Below, in pieces: positions 26,293 through 34,605 of a DNA stretch of 64,000 bases. The DNA lies in contig NZ_PISE01000015.1 of the NCBI RefSeq assembly GCF_002835805.1, forward strand, positions 62,001 through 126,000, given 5' to 3'. The notes beneath the pieces were generated by a model, which was not told the DNA's origin, made no database searches, and was given only the letters and a program-made list of their open reading frames with translations. Made by a program: the position numbers and the translations under genes. Within the stretch, counting starts at the first letter, position 1. Each line of letters starts with the position of its first letter. Source of the stretch: Niallia nealsonii (GTDB lineage: Bacteria > Bacillota > Bacilli > Bacillales > Cytobacillaceae).

Positions 26293-27386
26293 GTTACCAC
26301 CTCGAATAGGACCGCTACTCCAACTCCTCCACCACTCCCAATCGCGGCTAGTACATATTTAATATCCTTTCGTCTTTGTACTTCGTAGAAAAGCCTCGTG
26401 ATCATGATACTTCCCGAAGCTCCATAAGGATGTCCTAGCGTTAAAGCACCTCCGCCAACATTTAATTTGTCATAAGAAATAGAAAGCACTTTTGTACAGG
26501 CAACAATCTTAGAGGAGAAAGCTTCGTTTATTTCAATTAAGTCAATATCCTCAATGGTTAACTGGTTTCTTTTTATTAAGGCTTGAATAGCCGGAATGGG
26601 GGCTTCTCCTGGATGATTCGGAAGTACACCTGAGACTTCACTATCCAAAAATCGTAAAATAGGCTGGAATCCATTATTTAATGCCATGTTTTCTTCCATG
26701 ACAAGTACAGCTGAAGCCCCGTCATTTATCCCACAACTGTTCGCTGCAGTAACCGTACCGTTCTTTTTAAATATTGGCTTCATCCTATTTAAAAGTACTT
26801 CCATCTTTCTTTTCCTAAAAAATTCTTCATCTTGGTGGATATCTCCAATTTGAATGATCTCTTGATTAAAATATCCTTTTTCGTAAGCTTCCCAGCTGCG
26901 TTTATAGCTTAATAGAGCATATTGATCCTGCATTTCCTTTGAAATAGCATATTTTTCAGCCACATATTCTGCTGCAACGCCCATATCTGGATCGCCAATT
27001 TTTTCAGGAGAAAATCTTGCTCTAGATGGAAACGGAGAGGTACTCGTACTTTCTACACCACCAGCAATATAACAACGGCCAGCTCCGCCTTGGACGAAGT
27101 AACATGCCGTTCGAATCGCTTCTAACCCTGCACTACATTGACGGTCAATTGTGATTCCTGGTACAGAAAGAGGAAGTCCTGCTTCTAACGTAGCAACTCG
27201 AGCTACGTTTCCACCTGGTCCAACTACATTTCCCAAAATGATGTCTTGTATTTTTTCTTCCAATCCATTCGCTAAATGTTGGAGGATAGGAGCTGCTAGC
27301 TCATGTGGCTGAATATCTCGTAAGATTCCACCCATTTTTCCAATTGGTGTTCGTTTCGCTTCGACAATTACCGCTCTTTTAATCAT
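26289..27386 (-). CDS. Thiolase (acetyl-CoA acetyltransferase family)
   Basis: 365-residue thiolase, about the size of B. subtilis YhfS. The nucleophile Cys is in TIDRQCSAGLEAI (near residue 85), the His region in EINEAFSSK (near 285) and the second Cys position region in GGALTLGHPYGASG (near 312). It condenses or cleaves acyl-CoA thioesters. Its position with a CoA ligase and bioY under a BirA-type operator matches the yhfSTU arrangement of B. subtilis, linked to biotin precursor or fatty-acid metabolism. The exact substrate is unknown. Confidence 0.85.
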   Translation of the reverse strand: MIKRAVIVEAKRTPIGKMGGILRDIQPHELAAPILQHLANGLEEKIQDIILGNVVGPGGNVARVATLEAGLPLSVPGITIDRQCSAGLEAIRTACYFVQGGAGRCYIAGGVESTSTSPFPSRARFSPEKIGDPDMGVAAEYVAEKYAISKEMQDQYALLSYKRSWEAYEKGYFNQEIIQIGDIHQDEEFFRKRKMEVLLNRMKPIFKKNGTVTAANSCGINDGASAVLVMEENMALNNGFQPILRFLDSEVSGVLPNHPGEAPIPAIQALIKRNQLTIEDIDLIEINEAFSSKIVACTKVLSISYDKLNVGGGALTLGHPYGASGSIMITRLFYEVQRRKDIKYVLAAIGSGGGVGVAVLFEVVT

Positions 27387-28845
27387 TGACCACCTTTTTT
27401 TCCATTCGTTTTATTAGCTCAGCACGAGCTATCTTGCCACTCGTTGTATATGGCATTTCAGATAGAAAAAACCACTTACGTGGAATTTTATAAGAAGATA
27501 AATGAGTCTTACAAAATCTTTTTAACTCTAATTGGCTACTCTTTCCTTTCACTACCGCAGCAACAACTTGGCCCCAATACGAATCTGATAGGCCTATTAC
27601 AGCAATTTCTTCGACATCGGGATGTAAGGAAAGCACTTTTTCTATTTCTTCAGGAAAAATATTTATTCCTCCATATAAAATCATATTTTGTTCACGACCT
27701 ACAATATATAAAAAGCCATCTTCATCAAAATATCCCATATCATGGACTGTGGCCCAACCCCCTTCATCTTGAATAGAATGAATAGACCTTCCGGCATCAT
27801 CCAAGTACCCATTTATCATCAATTTACTTCTTACATATATTTTTCCGTTCTCATTTGGCTTTGCTAATTCCTGATCTGGACGCCGTATTTGTACCTCTAC
27901 ACCATAACAAGGCTTTCCGACAGTTGTAGCCTTCTGAATACCTTCACTATCAGGAATTACAGTAATGAAACTCAATTCACTAGCTCCATAAAACTCGTAC
28001 ATAGTCATGTTAGGAATCATATTACGGATTTCTATTTTCGATCTATCCGACCATTTGGCACCAGATGAAATAATTTTTATAGACTTATCAACTTGAATTC
28101 CTTCTTTCAAGAATGCTTCTACCATTGTCGGAACTACATATATCGTTGTAATTGGAAAGGAATGTATCCATGATAGTCCTTCAATAGGAGAGAACTTTTC
28201 TAATAGAAAGACGGTTCCACCTAAATACAAAATACTAATGGCTCCATACAGAAAATGAGAATGGGTTAAGGCTCCAAAAATAAGAACATGATCGGTTTCA
28301 TCTAACCCGAAATCAAAACGATTGCAATCAAAGCTAGCCACCCACGAATCTTGGGAGCGAACAAATGCTTTTGGTTTTCCGGTCGTACCAGATGTAAATC
28401 CAATGTAAAAAGGCAGATTTCCTTCCATTTTCAATACAGTTGTAGGATCAAACTGAGAGATTTCCTGTAAACTATCATCCAAAATCATTACATTAGGAAT
28501 ACTTTGTTTGATTTGAGAGTAAATTTCTCTAGTTGTGACAATGATAGAGGGATGTGAAAGCATCACTCTTTTTTCCAATTCGGTTATCTTCCATTTCAAA
28601 TCATATGGAACAGCAATCCAACCTGCCTTAGAGGCTCCTGCAAAGAGCTGTAGGAAAGGGATACCGCTTGGCAAAAGGATTCCTATTGTTTTATTTTCTG
28701 AATGAAGAGAATGAAGCCAGTTCGCTGTTTGATTGATTAATTCATCCCATTCTTGATAACTGATTTGTTGATGATTCGTATGGATTGCGATTTTGTTTGG
28801 GGATAATTTTGCGAAAGTCTTATATGATTCTGTAATATTGCCCAT
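27379..28845 (-). CDS. AMP-forming acyl-CoA ligase
   Basis: 488-residue ANL-superfamily ligase, comparable to YhfT. The AMP-binding motif is FYIGFTSGTTGKPKAF (near residue 147), with YEFYGASELS (near 285) and the hinge/A10 region TTSGKIARAEL near the C-terminus including the catalytic Lys. It activates a carboxylic acid as acyl-AMP and then acyl-CoA. It overlaps the thiolase by eight bases and follows bioY by 75 bases. Together they suggest acyl-CoA handling tied to biotin status. Confidence 0.88.
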   Translation of the reverse strand: MGNITESYKTFAKLSPNKIAIHTNHQQISYQEWDELINQTANWLHSLHSENKTIGILLPSGIPFLQLFAGASKAGWIAVPYDLKWKITELEKRVMLSHPSIIVTTREIYSQIKQSIPNVMILDDSLQEISQFDPTTVLKMEGNLPFYIGFTSGTTGKPKAFVRSQDSWVASFDCNRFDFGLDETDHVLIFGALTHSHFLYGAISILYLGGTVFLLEKFSPIEGLSWIHSFPITTIYVVPTMVEAFLKEGIQVDKSIKIISSGAKWSDRSKIEIRNMIPNMTMYEFYGASELSFITVIPDSEGIQKATTVGKPCYGVEVQIRRPDQELAKPNENGKIYVRSKLMINGYLDDAGRSIHSIQDEGGWATVHDMGYFDEDGFLYIVGREQNMILYGGINIFPEEIEKVLSLHPDVEEIAVIGLSDSYWGQVVAAVVKGKSSQLELKRFCKTHLSSYKIPRKWFFLSEMPYTTSGKIARAELIKRMEKKVVND

Positions 28846-28920
28846 GATATATCTCCTCTATAAAAAGAGACACCTTCTGGCACCTCTTAAGATTTAGATA
28901 TTTTTAGATAAATAATTAGA

Positions 28921-29472
28921 TTAACTTGTTGCTAATGAGCGCGAAAAAACTGGGTGTTTTCTTAGTCTGTAAACTAAAATAGAAGCTAGTATGGATTTTA
29001 AGACATCCCCTGGGATATAAATTAAACTTAACTGAGCAGCTTTTAAAAGAGGAATGTCCATCATAAATGCTTGGACAGGAATTCCAATTAAATAGATTAA
29101 TAGAATTCCAACTGTCAGATTAATAAATAAAATATGTTGTATTTTTAAAGTTTGAAAACGTGATAGTAGATAACCAATACAGAAAGCCGTAATAGGCCAC
29201 GCAATTATATAACCAACACTTGGTCCGACAAATACACTTAGTCCACCTCTTCCTCCAGATAGAAGAGGCATTCCAGCAGCGAGAAGTAATAAAAAGATTG
29301 TTTGGCTCATCGCCCCTAATCTTGCTCCCAATACCCCTCCTGCAAGAAGGACACCTAGAGTTTGTAATGTAATGGGTACTGGTGTAAAAGAAAGTATAAT
29401 AGGCGGAACTACTCCTAGAGCACCCATTACAGCGGCAAACACTGCCACAAAGGTAATTTCTTTAATTTTCAT
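28921..29472 (-). CDS. bioY: Biotin transporter substrate-binding subunit BioY
   Basis: 183-residue ECF-transporter S component for biotin, with six predicted helices. Diagnostic segments are VPITLQTLGVLLAGGVLGARLG (residues 31-52 region) and GGRGGLSVFVGPSVGYIIAWP (near 73). No EcfA/EcfT genes adjoin; BioY can use shared energising subunits. It is the first gene of the operon, and a BirA-type operator overlaps its promoter, so it should be repressed when biotin is plentiful. Confidence 0.92.
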   Translation of the reverse strand: MKIKEITFVAVFAAVMGALGVVPPIILSFTPVPITLQTLGVLLAGGVLGARLGAMSQTIFLLLLAAGMPLLSGGRGGLSVFVGPSVGYIIAWPITAFCIGYLLSRFQTLKIQHILFINLTVGILLIYLIGIPVQAFMMDIPLLKAAQLSLIYIPGDVLKSILASILVYRLRKHPVFSRSLATS

Positions 29473-29515
29473 TCTTATCTCTCCTAATAATCAATATGTA
29501 CTATTAACAACTATG

Positions 29516-29544
29516 ATAATAATGAATCTCAAATTAATTGTCAA
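29516..29544 (-). promoter_or_regulatory. bioY promoter
   Basis: TTGACA at 29539-29544 and TATTAT at 29516-29521 on the minus strand with an exact 17-base spacer, 45 bases upstream of the bioY start. Confidence 0.75.
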
Positions 29545-29568
29545 CCTAGTTTTAAATATAGTTGACAT
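29538..29568. promoter_or_regulatory. BirA-type biotin operator
   Basis: TTGTCAAC (29538-29545) and GTTGACAT (29561-29568) are inverted half-sites separated by 15 bases, the layout of Gram-positive BirA operators. The left half covers the -35 of bioY, so biotin-loaded BirA would block transcription. Confidence 0.8.
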
Positions 29569-29783
29569 TTAAAACATTATTATTCAAAATAATATGGATT
29601 TGTTATTAATAGTAAATTTACAAGGAAGATAATTCAGTATTCATGTAAAAAATTATACAAGATAACATACAAACTTATAGTGATTCACTACTTAGTTTTC
29701 TTCTGTTTCTCTAAGTTTTTTCTTGAAATTACAGTATAGCGAGACTTTTGAATTTGTTGCTTACGTTGAATAAAGCATTAAAA

Positions 29784-29811
29784 AATGGCTTGGAAAGTAT
29801 ACCAAGCCATT
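29784..29811 (-). terminator. Terminator on the minus strand left of att c
   Basis: AATGGCTTGG and CCAAGCCATT form a 10-bp stem with an eight-base loop and a T run on the minus strand. It is 186 bases beyond the stop of the gene at 29997, with att copies d and c in between. Confidence 0.72.
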
Positions 29812-29827
29812 AGTTCATCCTATTGGT

Positions 29828-29860
29828 AAACCTCACCTACTTATCACACGGTTCAACCTG
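29828..29860 (-). repeat. rlmH-end att-like repeat, copy c (degenerate)
   Basis: Minus strand reads GTT GAA CCG TGT GAT AAG TAG GTGAGGTTT, encoding (V)EPCDK-stop. It is more diverged than the other copies and lies only 51 bases from copy d. Confidence 0.6.
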
Positions 29861-29878
29861 ATTAATGTTAATAATAAT

Positions 29879-29911
29879 AAACCGCCTCTATTTATGATAC
29901 GGTTCACCGTG
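29879..29911 (-). repeat. rlmH-end att-like repeat, copy d
   Basis: Minus strand reads GGT GAA CCG TAT CAT AAA TAG AGGCGGTTTA, encoding GEPYHK-stop. TATCATAAAT plus the following GCGGTTT closely resembles the staphylococcal SCC att core. The plus strand contains ACGGT-TC-ACCGT, a perfect inverted repeat. Confidence 0.8.
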
Positions 29912-29996
29912 TTGTATCAAAATGAGGATTATATATTTTGTATAATCATTACTTATTTAGAAAGTTCTACCTATCCGAAATTTATTTCTTGCTATC

Positions 29997-30716
29997 CTAA
30001 TATCCGAAAATAGCTACATACTGATTTTGCAAAACAAACCTATTATCTAACCATGCTAAAGTGTTTAAAACATATCCTAAAGAATCTGCATTGTATCTTC
30101 CAGCAATTTTTTGATACGCCAATAGCTCATACACTTTATTTGAATCAAAATCTACAGGATATAAGCCACTTAGAGGATTTACAAAACCAGTAATAGGACT
30201 TTTCAGTTTACCTTTTTCATCATATATCTCATTTAAATACTCAGCACCTTTTGTTGAAATGTCTATCATGTACTTTTTATTATTGATCTTGCTGACAACT
30301 TCCACTTTATAATTGTCTTGATAAGTAACCTCATATTGGTATTGCTCATTATATACATTGAAATCAAATAGTAATTGTTCTGTATTTTCCACAAAGGAAT
30401 AAATAGTATGGTACATGATTCCACCACTGCCACCTGTAGCAATACTTATTAAAATATCATCTACTCTATTCCCAGTAAAATCCCCCAAGAATATAGTAGG
30501 ATTGTAGCCTGCATTTTCACGAAGTGGAACACTTTTTACCTCGCCAGTTCTTCCATCTTGAACGAGCAGGGTAATATTTTGAGTAAATGGACTAGCTGGA
30601 GTCTTTATTCCGGTTAAATAGACATTATCAGGTACTTGATCTCCAGTTACATCACCACGAGCAAACGAAACAATACTTGGCTGATTCATAGTTGTCCTAG
30701 AATTATAGTTATACAT
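29997..30716 (-). CDS. VCBS/FG-GAP-like protein
   Basis: 239 residues without a signal peptide. Two Ca-binding-like loops of FG-GAP type are visible: GDVTGDQVPDNVYLTG (near residue 21) and GDFTGNRVDDILISI (near 75); a third possible one is PVDFDSNKVYELLAY near 190. Such proteins occur widely in spore-forming Bacillus with unknown role. It is divergent from the gene at 30918. No operon partners. Function not assigned. Confidence 0.65.
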   Translation of the reverse strand: MYNYNSRTTMNQPSIVSFARGDVTGDQVPDNVYLTGIKTPASPFTQNITLLVQDGRTGEVKSVPLRENAGYNPTIFLGDFTGNRVDDILISIATGGSGGIMYHTIYSFVENTEQLLFDFNVYNEQYQYEVTYQDNYKVEVVSKINNKKYMIDISTKGAEYLNEIYDEKGKLKSPITGFVNPLSGLYPVDFDSNKVYELLAYQKIAGRYNADSLGYVLNTLAWLDNRFVLQNQYVAIFGY

Positions 30717-30917
30717 AATAAACTCCTTTTCATGAGGACTATCATCATTATTTTCTAACGGCCCAATATCAAGCCTTCTTTAAGTAATATCTAATCACTT
30801 GCTTCATAAAATTTAGAAGAACAATAGAATTTTAATTAAAATATTATACGCTCCCAGCTCTCGAAGTTTCCGGAGGTTTGAATTTCGTTAATGATTCATC
30901 AAAATGGAGGGGGAAAA

Positions 30918-31409
30918 ATGAAGAAATTCAGTTCTTTTTCTGGTACGGTTACCATGATTCAAGATTATTTAGTAGGTTCAGATGAGGAATTAAAAGGCTG
31001 TTTTAAATTAATGTCCTTATTAAGAGGAGATGGTTCAATAGTAAATTTCGTTATTAGTCCAACCACCTATTTTCTAGACCGTGCTATGGTTTCAGTTGGA
31101 GACCGTGTAACTGGTTTTTATGATGTCAATGTACCTGTCATTCTTATTTACCCACCACAATATCAAGCCCTCATTATCGTAAAAGATAACACTTATCAAA
31201 ATGTAAAGGTAGACTATTTTAACAGCCAGCTGGTGAGTAGTGATGGTCAGTTACAATTGAATATTTCGAGTTATACTCCGATTTTATTACAAAACGATCA
31301 ACCATTCACATTGAATCCAGCAAACCGAAATCTACTTGCTGTATATGGTCCTACTACATTTAGTATTCCAGCCCAAACTACTCCCTATAAAATCATTATA
31401 TTGTGTTAG
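30918..31409 (+). CDS. Conserved hypothetical protein, beta-rich
   Basis: About 163 residues starting MKKFSSFSGTVTMIQDYLVG; this ATG at 30918 is chosen because GGAGGGGG lies seven bases before it, whereas the upstream in-frame ATG at 30891 has no ribosome site. It is predicted to be mainly beta strand, with GDRVTGFYDVNVPVILIYPP in the middle. No known domain is recognised. It is followed by a terminator. It is divergent from the VCBS-like gene. Confidence 0.6.
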   Translation: MKKFSSFSGTVTMIQDYLVGSDEELKGCFKLMSLLRGDGSIVNFVISPTTYFLDRAMVSVGDRVTGFYDVNVPVILIYPPQYQALIIVKDNTYQNVKVDYFNSQLVSSDGQLQLNISSYTPILLQNDQPFTLNPANRNLLAVYGPTTFSIPAQTTPYKIIILC

Positions 31410-31424
31410 TCATTTTTAAACGAT

Positions 31425-31450
31425 TTAAGGGCGTAATAGCCCCTTTTTTA
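31425..31450 (+). terminator. Terminator after the hypothetical gene at 30918
   Basis: AAGGG-C / G-CCCTT stem with a short loop and a run of T residues, 16 bases after the stop. The following spacer to 31731 has no ORF; it contains a moderately GC-rich block near 31560-31670 that I cannot identify. Confidence 0.65.
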
Positions 31451-31731
31451 TTTATCGACTTTTCTCTCCTGATACAAACAATCATTTCGATTGTTTATTT
31501 GTCCTTACAGACTATGACCATTTCACCCCAAAAGAGTCTGTACGAATAAAATTCGCCTTTATCCTACTTGCTTGAAATACACGATACGCATCGAGGGAGT
31601 AAAATCAGCGATTAAGTTAGCTATGACGGAAATTTGCCCTTTTACGGAACCAGCACCCCATACCTCTTTCTATATTTATTAATTTTTTTGCAAATACTAA
31701 ATACATCTTGTTTCCTGCTGGAGTGATTTGA

Positions 31732-32355
31732 ATGTCACGTAAAAAAGGTAGTTCGATACATTTTTTTATATTATTTGTTGTTATGCTTGCTCTTATTTGG
31801 TCCCTGATTAAACCTGAGGAAGGTTATATTGTTTGGTTGATGGAAATTTTACCTTCAGTATTAGTTTTAATATTCTTGATATCAAGATACAATCATTTTC
31901 GCCTTACCACTGTTTCCTATGTTATTATTACCCTTCTTGTCATTTTAACGTTTATAGGAGGGCATTATTCTTATTCCAAAGTTCCTCTCTTTACATGGAT
32001 CAAAGATTATTTTGATTTACAAAGAAACCACTATGATCGGTTTGGTCATTTTCTTAAGGGGCTTATGGTCATAGTAATAATAGAGATATTATTAAGGAAA
32101 ACAGTTTTATTGAAAAGTAAAACGACAAATTTTATTGCTCTTTGTATAACACTAGCAATCGGGGCTTTCTACGAGATTATTGAGTGGGCAAGTACAAAAA
32201 TTGGGAAAGAAGGGAAAGCCACAAACGATTTTTTAGGCATGCAAGGAGACATATGGGATGCCCAGTGGGATATGGCACTTTTATTAGTGGGTTCCATTCT
32301 CTCGCTTTTTTTCACAAAGATCCTTTATAAAGGATTAGAAAAACTTCGAGAATGA
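31732..32355 (+). CDS. DUF2238 (YjdF-like) membrane protein
   Basis: 207-residue integral membrane protein with about six helices. The conserved block YDRFGHFLKGLMVI (near residue 102), FYEIIEWASTK (near 145) and GMQGDIWDAQWDM (near 165) identifies the DUF2238/YjdF family, whose function is unknown. Start follows a GGAGTG ribosome site. It stands alone between two spacers. The 32356-32707 spacer holds no ORF, only weak partial matches to the rlmH-end repeat. Confidence 0.8.
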   Translation: MSRKKGSSIHFFILFVVMLALIWSLIKPEEGYIVWLMEILPSVLVLIFLISRYNHFRLTTVSYVIITLLVILTFIGGHYSYSKVPLFTWIKDYFDLQRNHYDRFGHFLKGLMVIVIIEILLRKTVLLKSKTTNFIALCITLAIGAFYEIIEWASTKIGKEGKATNDFLGMQGDIWDAQWDMALLLVGSILSLFFTKILYKGLEKLRE

Positions 32356-32707
32356 GTTGCTATCTACATAAAATAACATTGGTATCTCACCTTTTTAAAT
32401 AGAAAATAACACTCTCCTGGTTCAAATAGCTTTAATGACAAACATTTCCAAGTGTCCTTTTTACGATTCACTGTAATGTATCTAAATAAGGTTTTTCTAT
32501 TTTCTAAACACTGCTTTTTCATTAAAATCAATAATTATAAGAATTTAAGATTTTAATTGGATAAAAACCTCATTTAATTATATTTGAACATTCTGTGGCA
32601 AAAGGAGATTTATTTTTGATTTTTAGGATTAACCATTACATACGTCACTATTATTTAAAAACCCTATTGTTACAATTAGTGGATATTAAAGTTCACTAAT
32701 AAACGTA

Positions 32708-33679
32708 ATGAAATGGGGTTGTTTTTTGAAATTTCCACAATTGAAAATAGATCATATGTTGCCAAAGGTTCCAATCATGCAAGGTGGTATGGGTGTAGGA
32801 ATTTCTTTAAGTGGACTCGCTTCTGCCGTTGCGAATGCTGGGGGAATTGGGATCATATCAGGTACTGGGATTACAGTCGATGAAATGAGATCAAATATAA
32901 GGAAGGCGAAGGACAGTATAAAGGATTCCGGATATATTGGAGTAAACGTTCTTTTCGCTATGAATGATTTTGCCGAAAAAATGAAAGCAGCCATTGATGA
33001 AAAGGTAGATTTCATCATATCAGGTGCTGGAATTTCAAGAGATATGTATGCTTGGGGCAAGGAATCCGGCATACCCGTCATATCGATTGTTTCTTCCGCG
33101 AAGCTGGCTAGGTTGTCAGAACGTCTTGGTGCTTCAGCAGTTGTTGTAGAAGGTTTTGAGGCCGGCGGTCACCTTGGTACGGAAAGACCTTTGTTTGATA
33201 TTTTGCCTGAAGTGGTTGAAGCTGTTAAGATTCCAGTTATTGCTGCTGGAGGAATAATGACTGGGGAAGATCTTGCGAGAGCTTTACGTGCAGGGGCGTC
33301 TGGGGTACAGATGGGAACTAGGTTCGTTGCTAGTGAAGAGTGTGACGCACCTTTATCATTTAAAGAAAAATATGTATATGCACAACAGGAAGATACCAGT
33401 TTGGTAAAAACAACTGTTGGTCTCCAGGGTCGTGCAATTAAGAACCAGTTTACTGAACTTATTTCTGATAATAAAAAGGTAAAAATTAAAAAGTGCCGAG
33501 ATTGCCTAAAAAATTGTTCTTATCGATTTTGTACGCTTGATTCTTTGATAACCTCCCTGAATGGAGATTGCGAGAATGGTCTTGTTTTTGCCGGATCAAG
33601 AGTACATGAAATCAAAGAAATCCTACCAGTTAAAACAATTATCAACAATATTATGAGTGAATATAAAACTTGTATATAA
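32708..33679 (+). CDS. Nitronate monooxygenase / 2-nitropropane dioxygenase-like FMN enzyme
   Basis: 323-residue TIM-barrel flavoprotein. FMN-binding landmarks: PIMQGGMGVGISLSGLASAV (near residue 22), VVVEGFEAGGHLG (near 146) and IAAGGIMTGEDLARALRAGA (near 178). The C-terminus carries an unusual Cys cluster KCRDCLKNCSYRFC (near 260-275). Relatives oxidise nitronates or act as enoyl reductases (FabK). Start at ATG 32708; a TTG six codons later is possible. It is monocistronic with a terminator. Confidence 0.78.
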   Translation: MKWGCFLKFPQLKIDHMLPKVPIMQGGMGVGISLSGLASAVANAGGIGIISGTGITVDEMRSNIRKAKDSIKDSGYIGVNVLFAMNDFAEKMKAAIDEKVDFIISGAGISRDMYAWGKESGIPVISIVSSAKLARLSERLGASAVVVEGFEAGGHLGTERPLFDILPEVVEAVKIPVIAAGGIMTGEDLARALRAGASGVQMGTRFVASEECDAPLSFKEKYVYAQQEDTSLVKTTVGLQGRAIKNQFTELISDNKKVKIKKCRDCLKNCSYRFCTLDSLITSLNGDCENGLVFAGSRVHEIKEILPVKTIINNIMSEYKTCI

Positions 33680-33683
33680 ATTT

Positions 33684-33737
33684 GAAAGGTACCTGCCCCC
33701 TATGCATAAATGCCATTCGGTCAGGCACCTTTTTATT
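33684..33737 (+). terminator. Terminator after the nitronate monooxygenase-like gene
   Basis: AAAGGT-A-CCTG and CAGG-C-ACCTTT pair (one internal mismatch) around a long loop, followed by a T run. It directly adjoins att copy e. Confidence 0.75.
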
Positions 33738-33740
33738 TTC

Positions 33741-33774
33741 AAAAACCTCATTTACTTATGATACGGTTCACCGT
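33741..33774 (-). repeat. rlmH-end att-like repeat, copy e
   Basis: Minus strand reads GGT GAA CCG TAT CAT AAG TAA ATGAGGTTTTT, encoding GEPYHK-stop exactly as rlmH does. The plus strand contains ACGGT-TC-ACCGT, an inverted repeat absent from rlmH itself. It is the proposed distal end of the ccr-bearing cassette, 26.0 kb from the rlmH stop. Confidence 0.85.
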
Positions 33775-33814
33775 AACGATACTTTCGGCGAAATTACTAA
33801 TTATTTATATTTTT

Positions 33815-34550
33815 TTATACTTTAAATAAAGTTCGAGTGATTAATTCTAATAATAACCTTTCTGCTTCCTGTACATCTATATCCTCATGCTTTAGGTCAT
33901 CAAAGCACTCTTTCTCTCTAGTTATAGTTATAATTTCTGCCTCCTCTATTAATTCATCTATGATAGAAGTATTTATCGGGTTAAATGATCCTCTATTAGG
34001 GAAAAAATCTAAATCGAAATCTAGAATGAAAGGACCACTTGGTTTTTTAAAACCAGTTTGATTAATGTACTCATCGTCCAAACATGATATTTGCTCTATT
34101 TCATTTAATTCATAATCATACAACTGATTTTTATATAAGTATTCGTCATTAAACATTGGTGTTTCATCTGATTTATTTACTACATGATATTGATTTATAA
34201 TACCGATATTATGAGCTGTTGTGATATGTTCATCATGCTCCAAAACCTCCACTGCATTTAGAAGTGAATTAAGATCAGAAGAATTAATCTGATTTAACCG
34301 ATGCATTTGAATCTCATGCGCTAGTTCGAATACATCCTTTGAGAAACTACTTAACCTAAAAGCATACTTGTTAAAAAGGTGCAACGGTGTCTGTATGATA
34401 GTCGAAACTAATTAGATTAATAGGTCTTTTATTAGTATCGATTCCTAAAGCCCAAACTGGTAGAGCAAAATGATGCTTATCAAAGATAAAATTTTTTTTA
34501 TTTCTTATTGTCTCAATCGTTAAATTAGAAAATACCCCGTTTGTTAGCAT
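33815..34550 (-). pseudogene. UPF0489-family gene split by a frameshift
   Basis: From ATG 34550 (GGAGAAATC ribosome site) the minus strand encodes 59 residues including KHHFALPVWALGID and LISFDYHTDTVAPF, then TAA at 34371. The next frame continues NKYAFRLSSFSKD and contains FILDFDLDFF, ending at 33815. SFDxHxD and DLDFF are the UPF0489 signatures (arginase-like fold). Removing one T from the T5 run near 34374-34378 restores a ~249-residue protein. It lies at the distal end of the cassette. Confidence 0.75.
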
Positions 34551-34605
34551 TGATTTCTCCTCTGTATAAAATTTTTTCTATTGCAGTAATAGGATTTAAA
34601 CTAAA

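Larger units (their letters stand above)
25352..29860. mobile_element. SCC-like ccr-less segment with bioY/acyl-CoA operon (att b to att c)
   Basis: A 4.5-kb segment between two direct rlmH-end repeats, filled by one BirA-type operon (bioY, ligase, thiolase, two MaoC-like genes). No recombinase is inside. Status as a cassette is inferred from the flanking repeats. Confidence 0.42.
29879..33774. mobile_element. SCC-like ccr-less segment (att d to att e)
   Basis: A 3.9-kb segment between two direct rlmH-end repeats. It holds a VCBS-like gene, a hypothetical gene, a DUF2238 membrane protein and a nitronate-monooxygenase-like enzyme. No recombinase. Cassette status is inferred from the repeats. 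Confidence 0.42.

Noticed and set aside
31500-31690. GC-richer block that might be a repeat or gene remnant
   Set aside because: No coherent translation and no internal repeat; cannot be assigned.
32455-32600. Two partial matches to the rlmH-end repeat (one like TACGATTCACTGTAATGTATC, one like AAAAACCTCATTTAATTAT)
   Set aside because: Each matches only half of the core and neither preserves the GEPYHK codons. They may be decayed att sites, but I did not count them.
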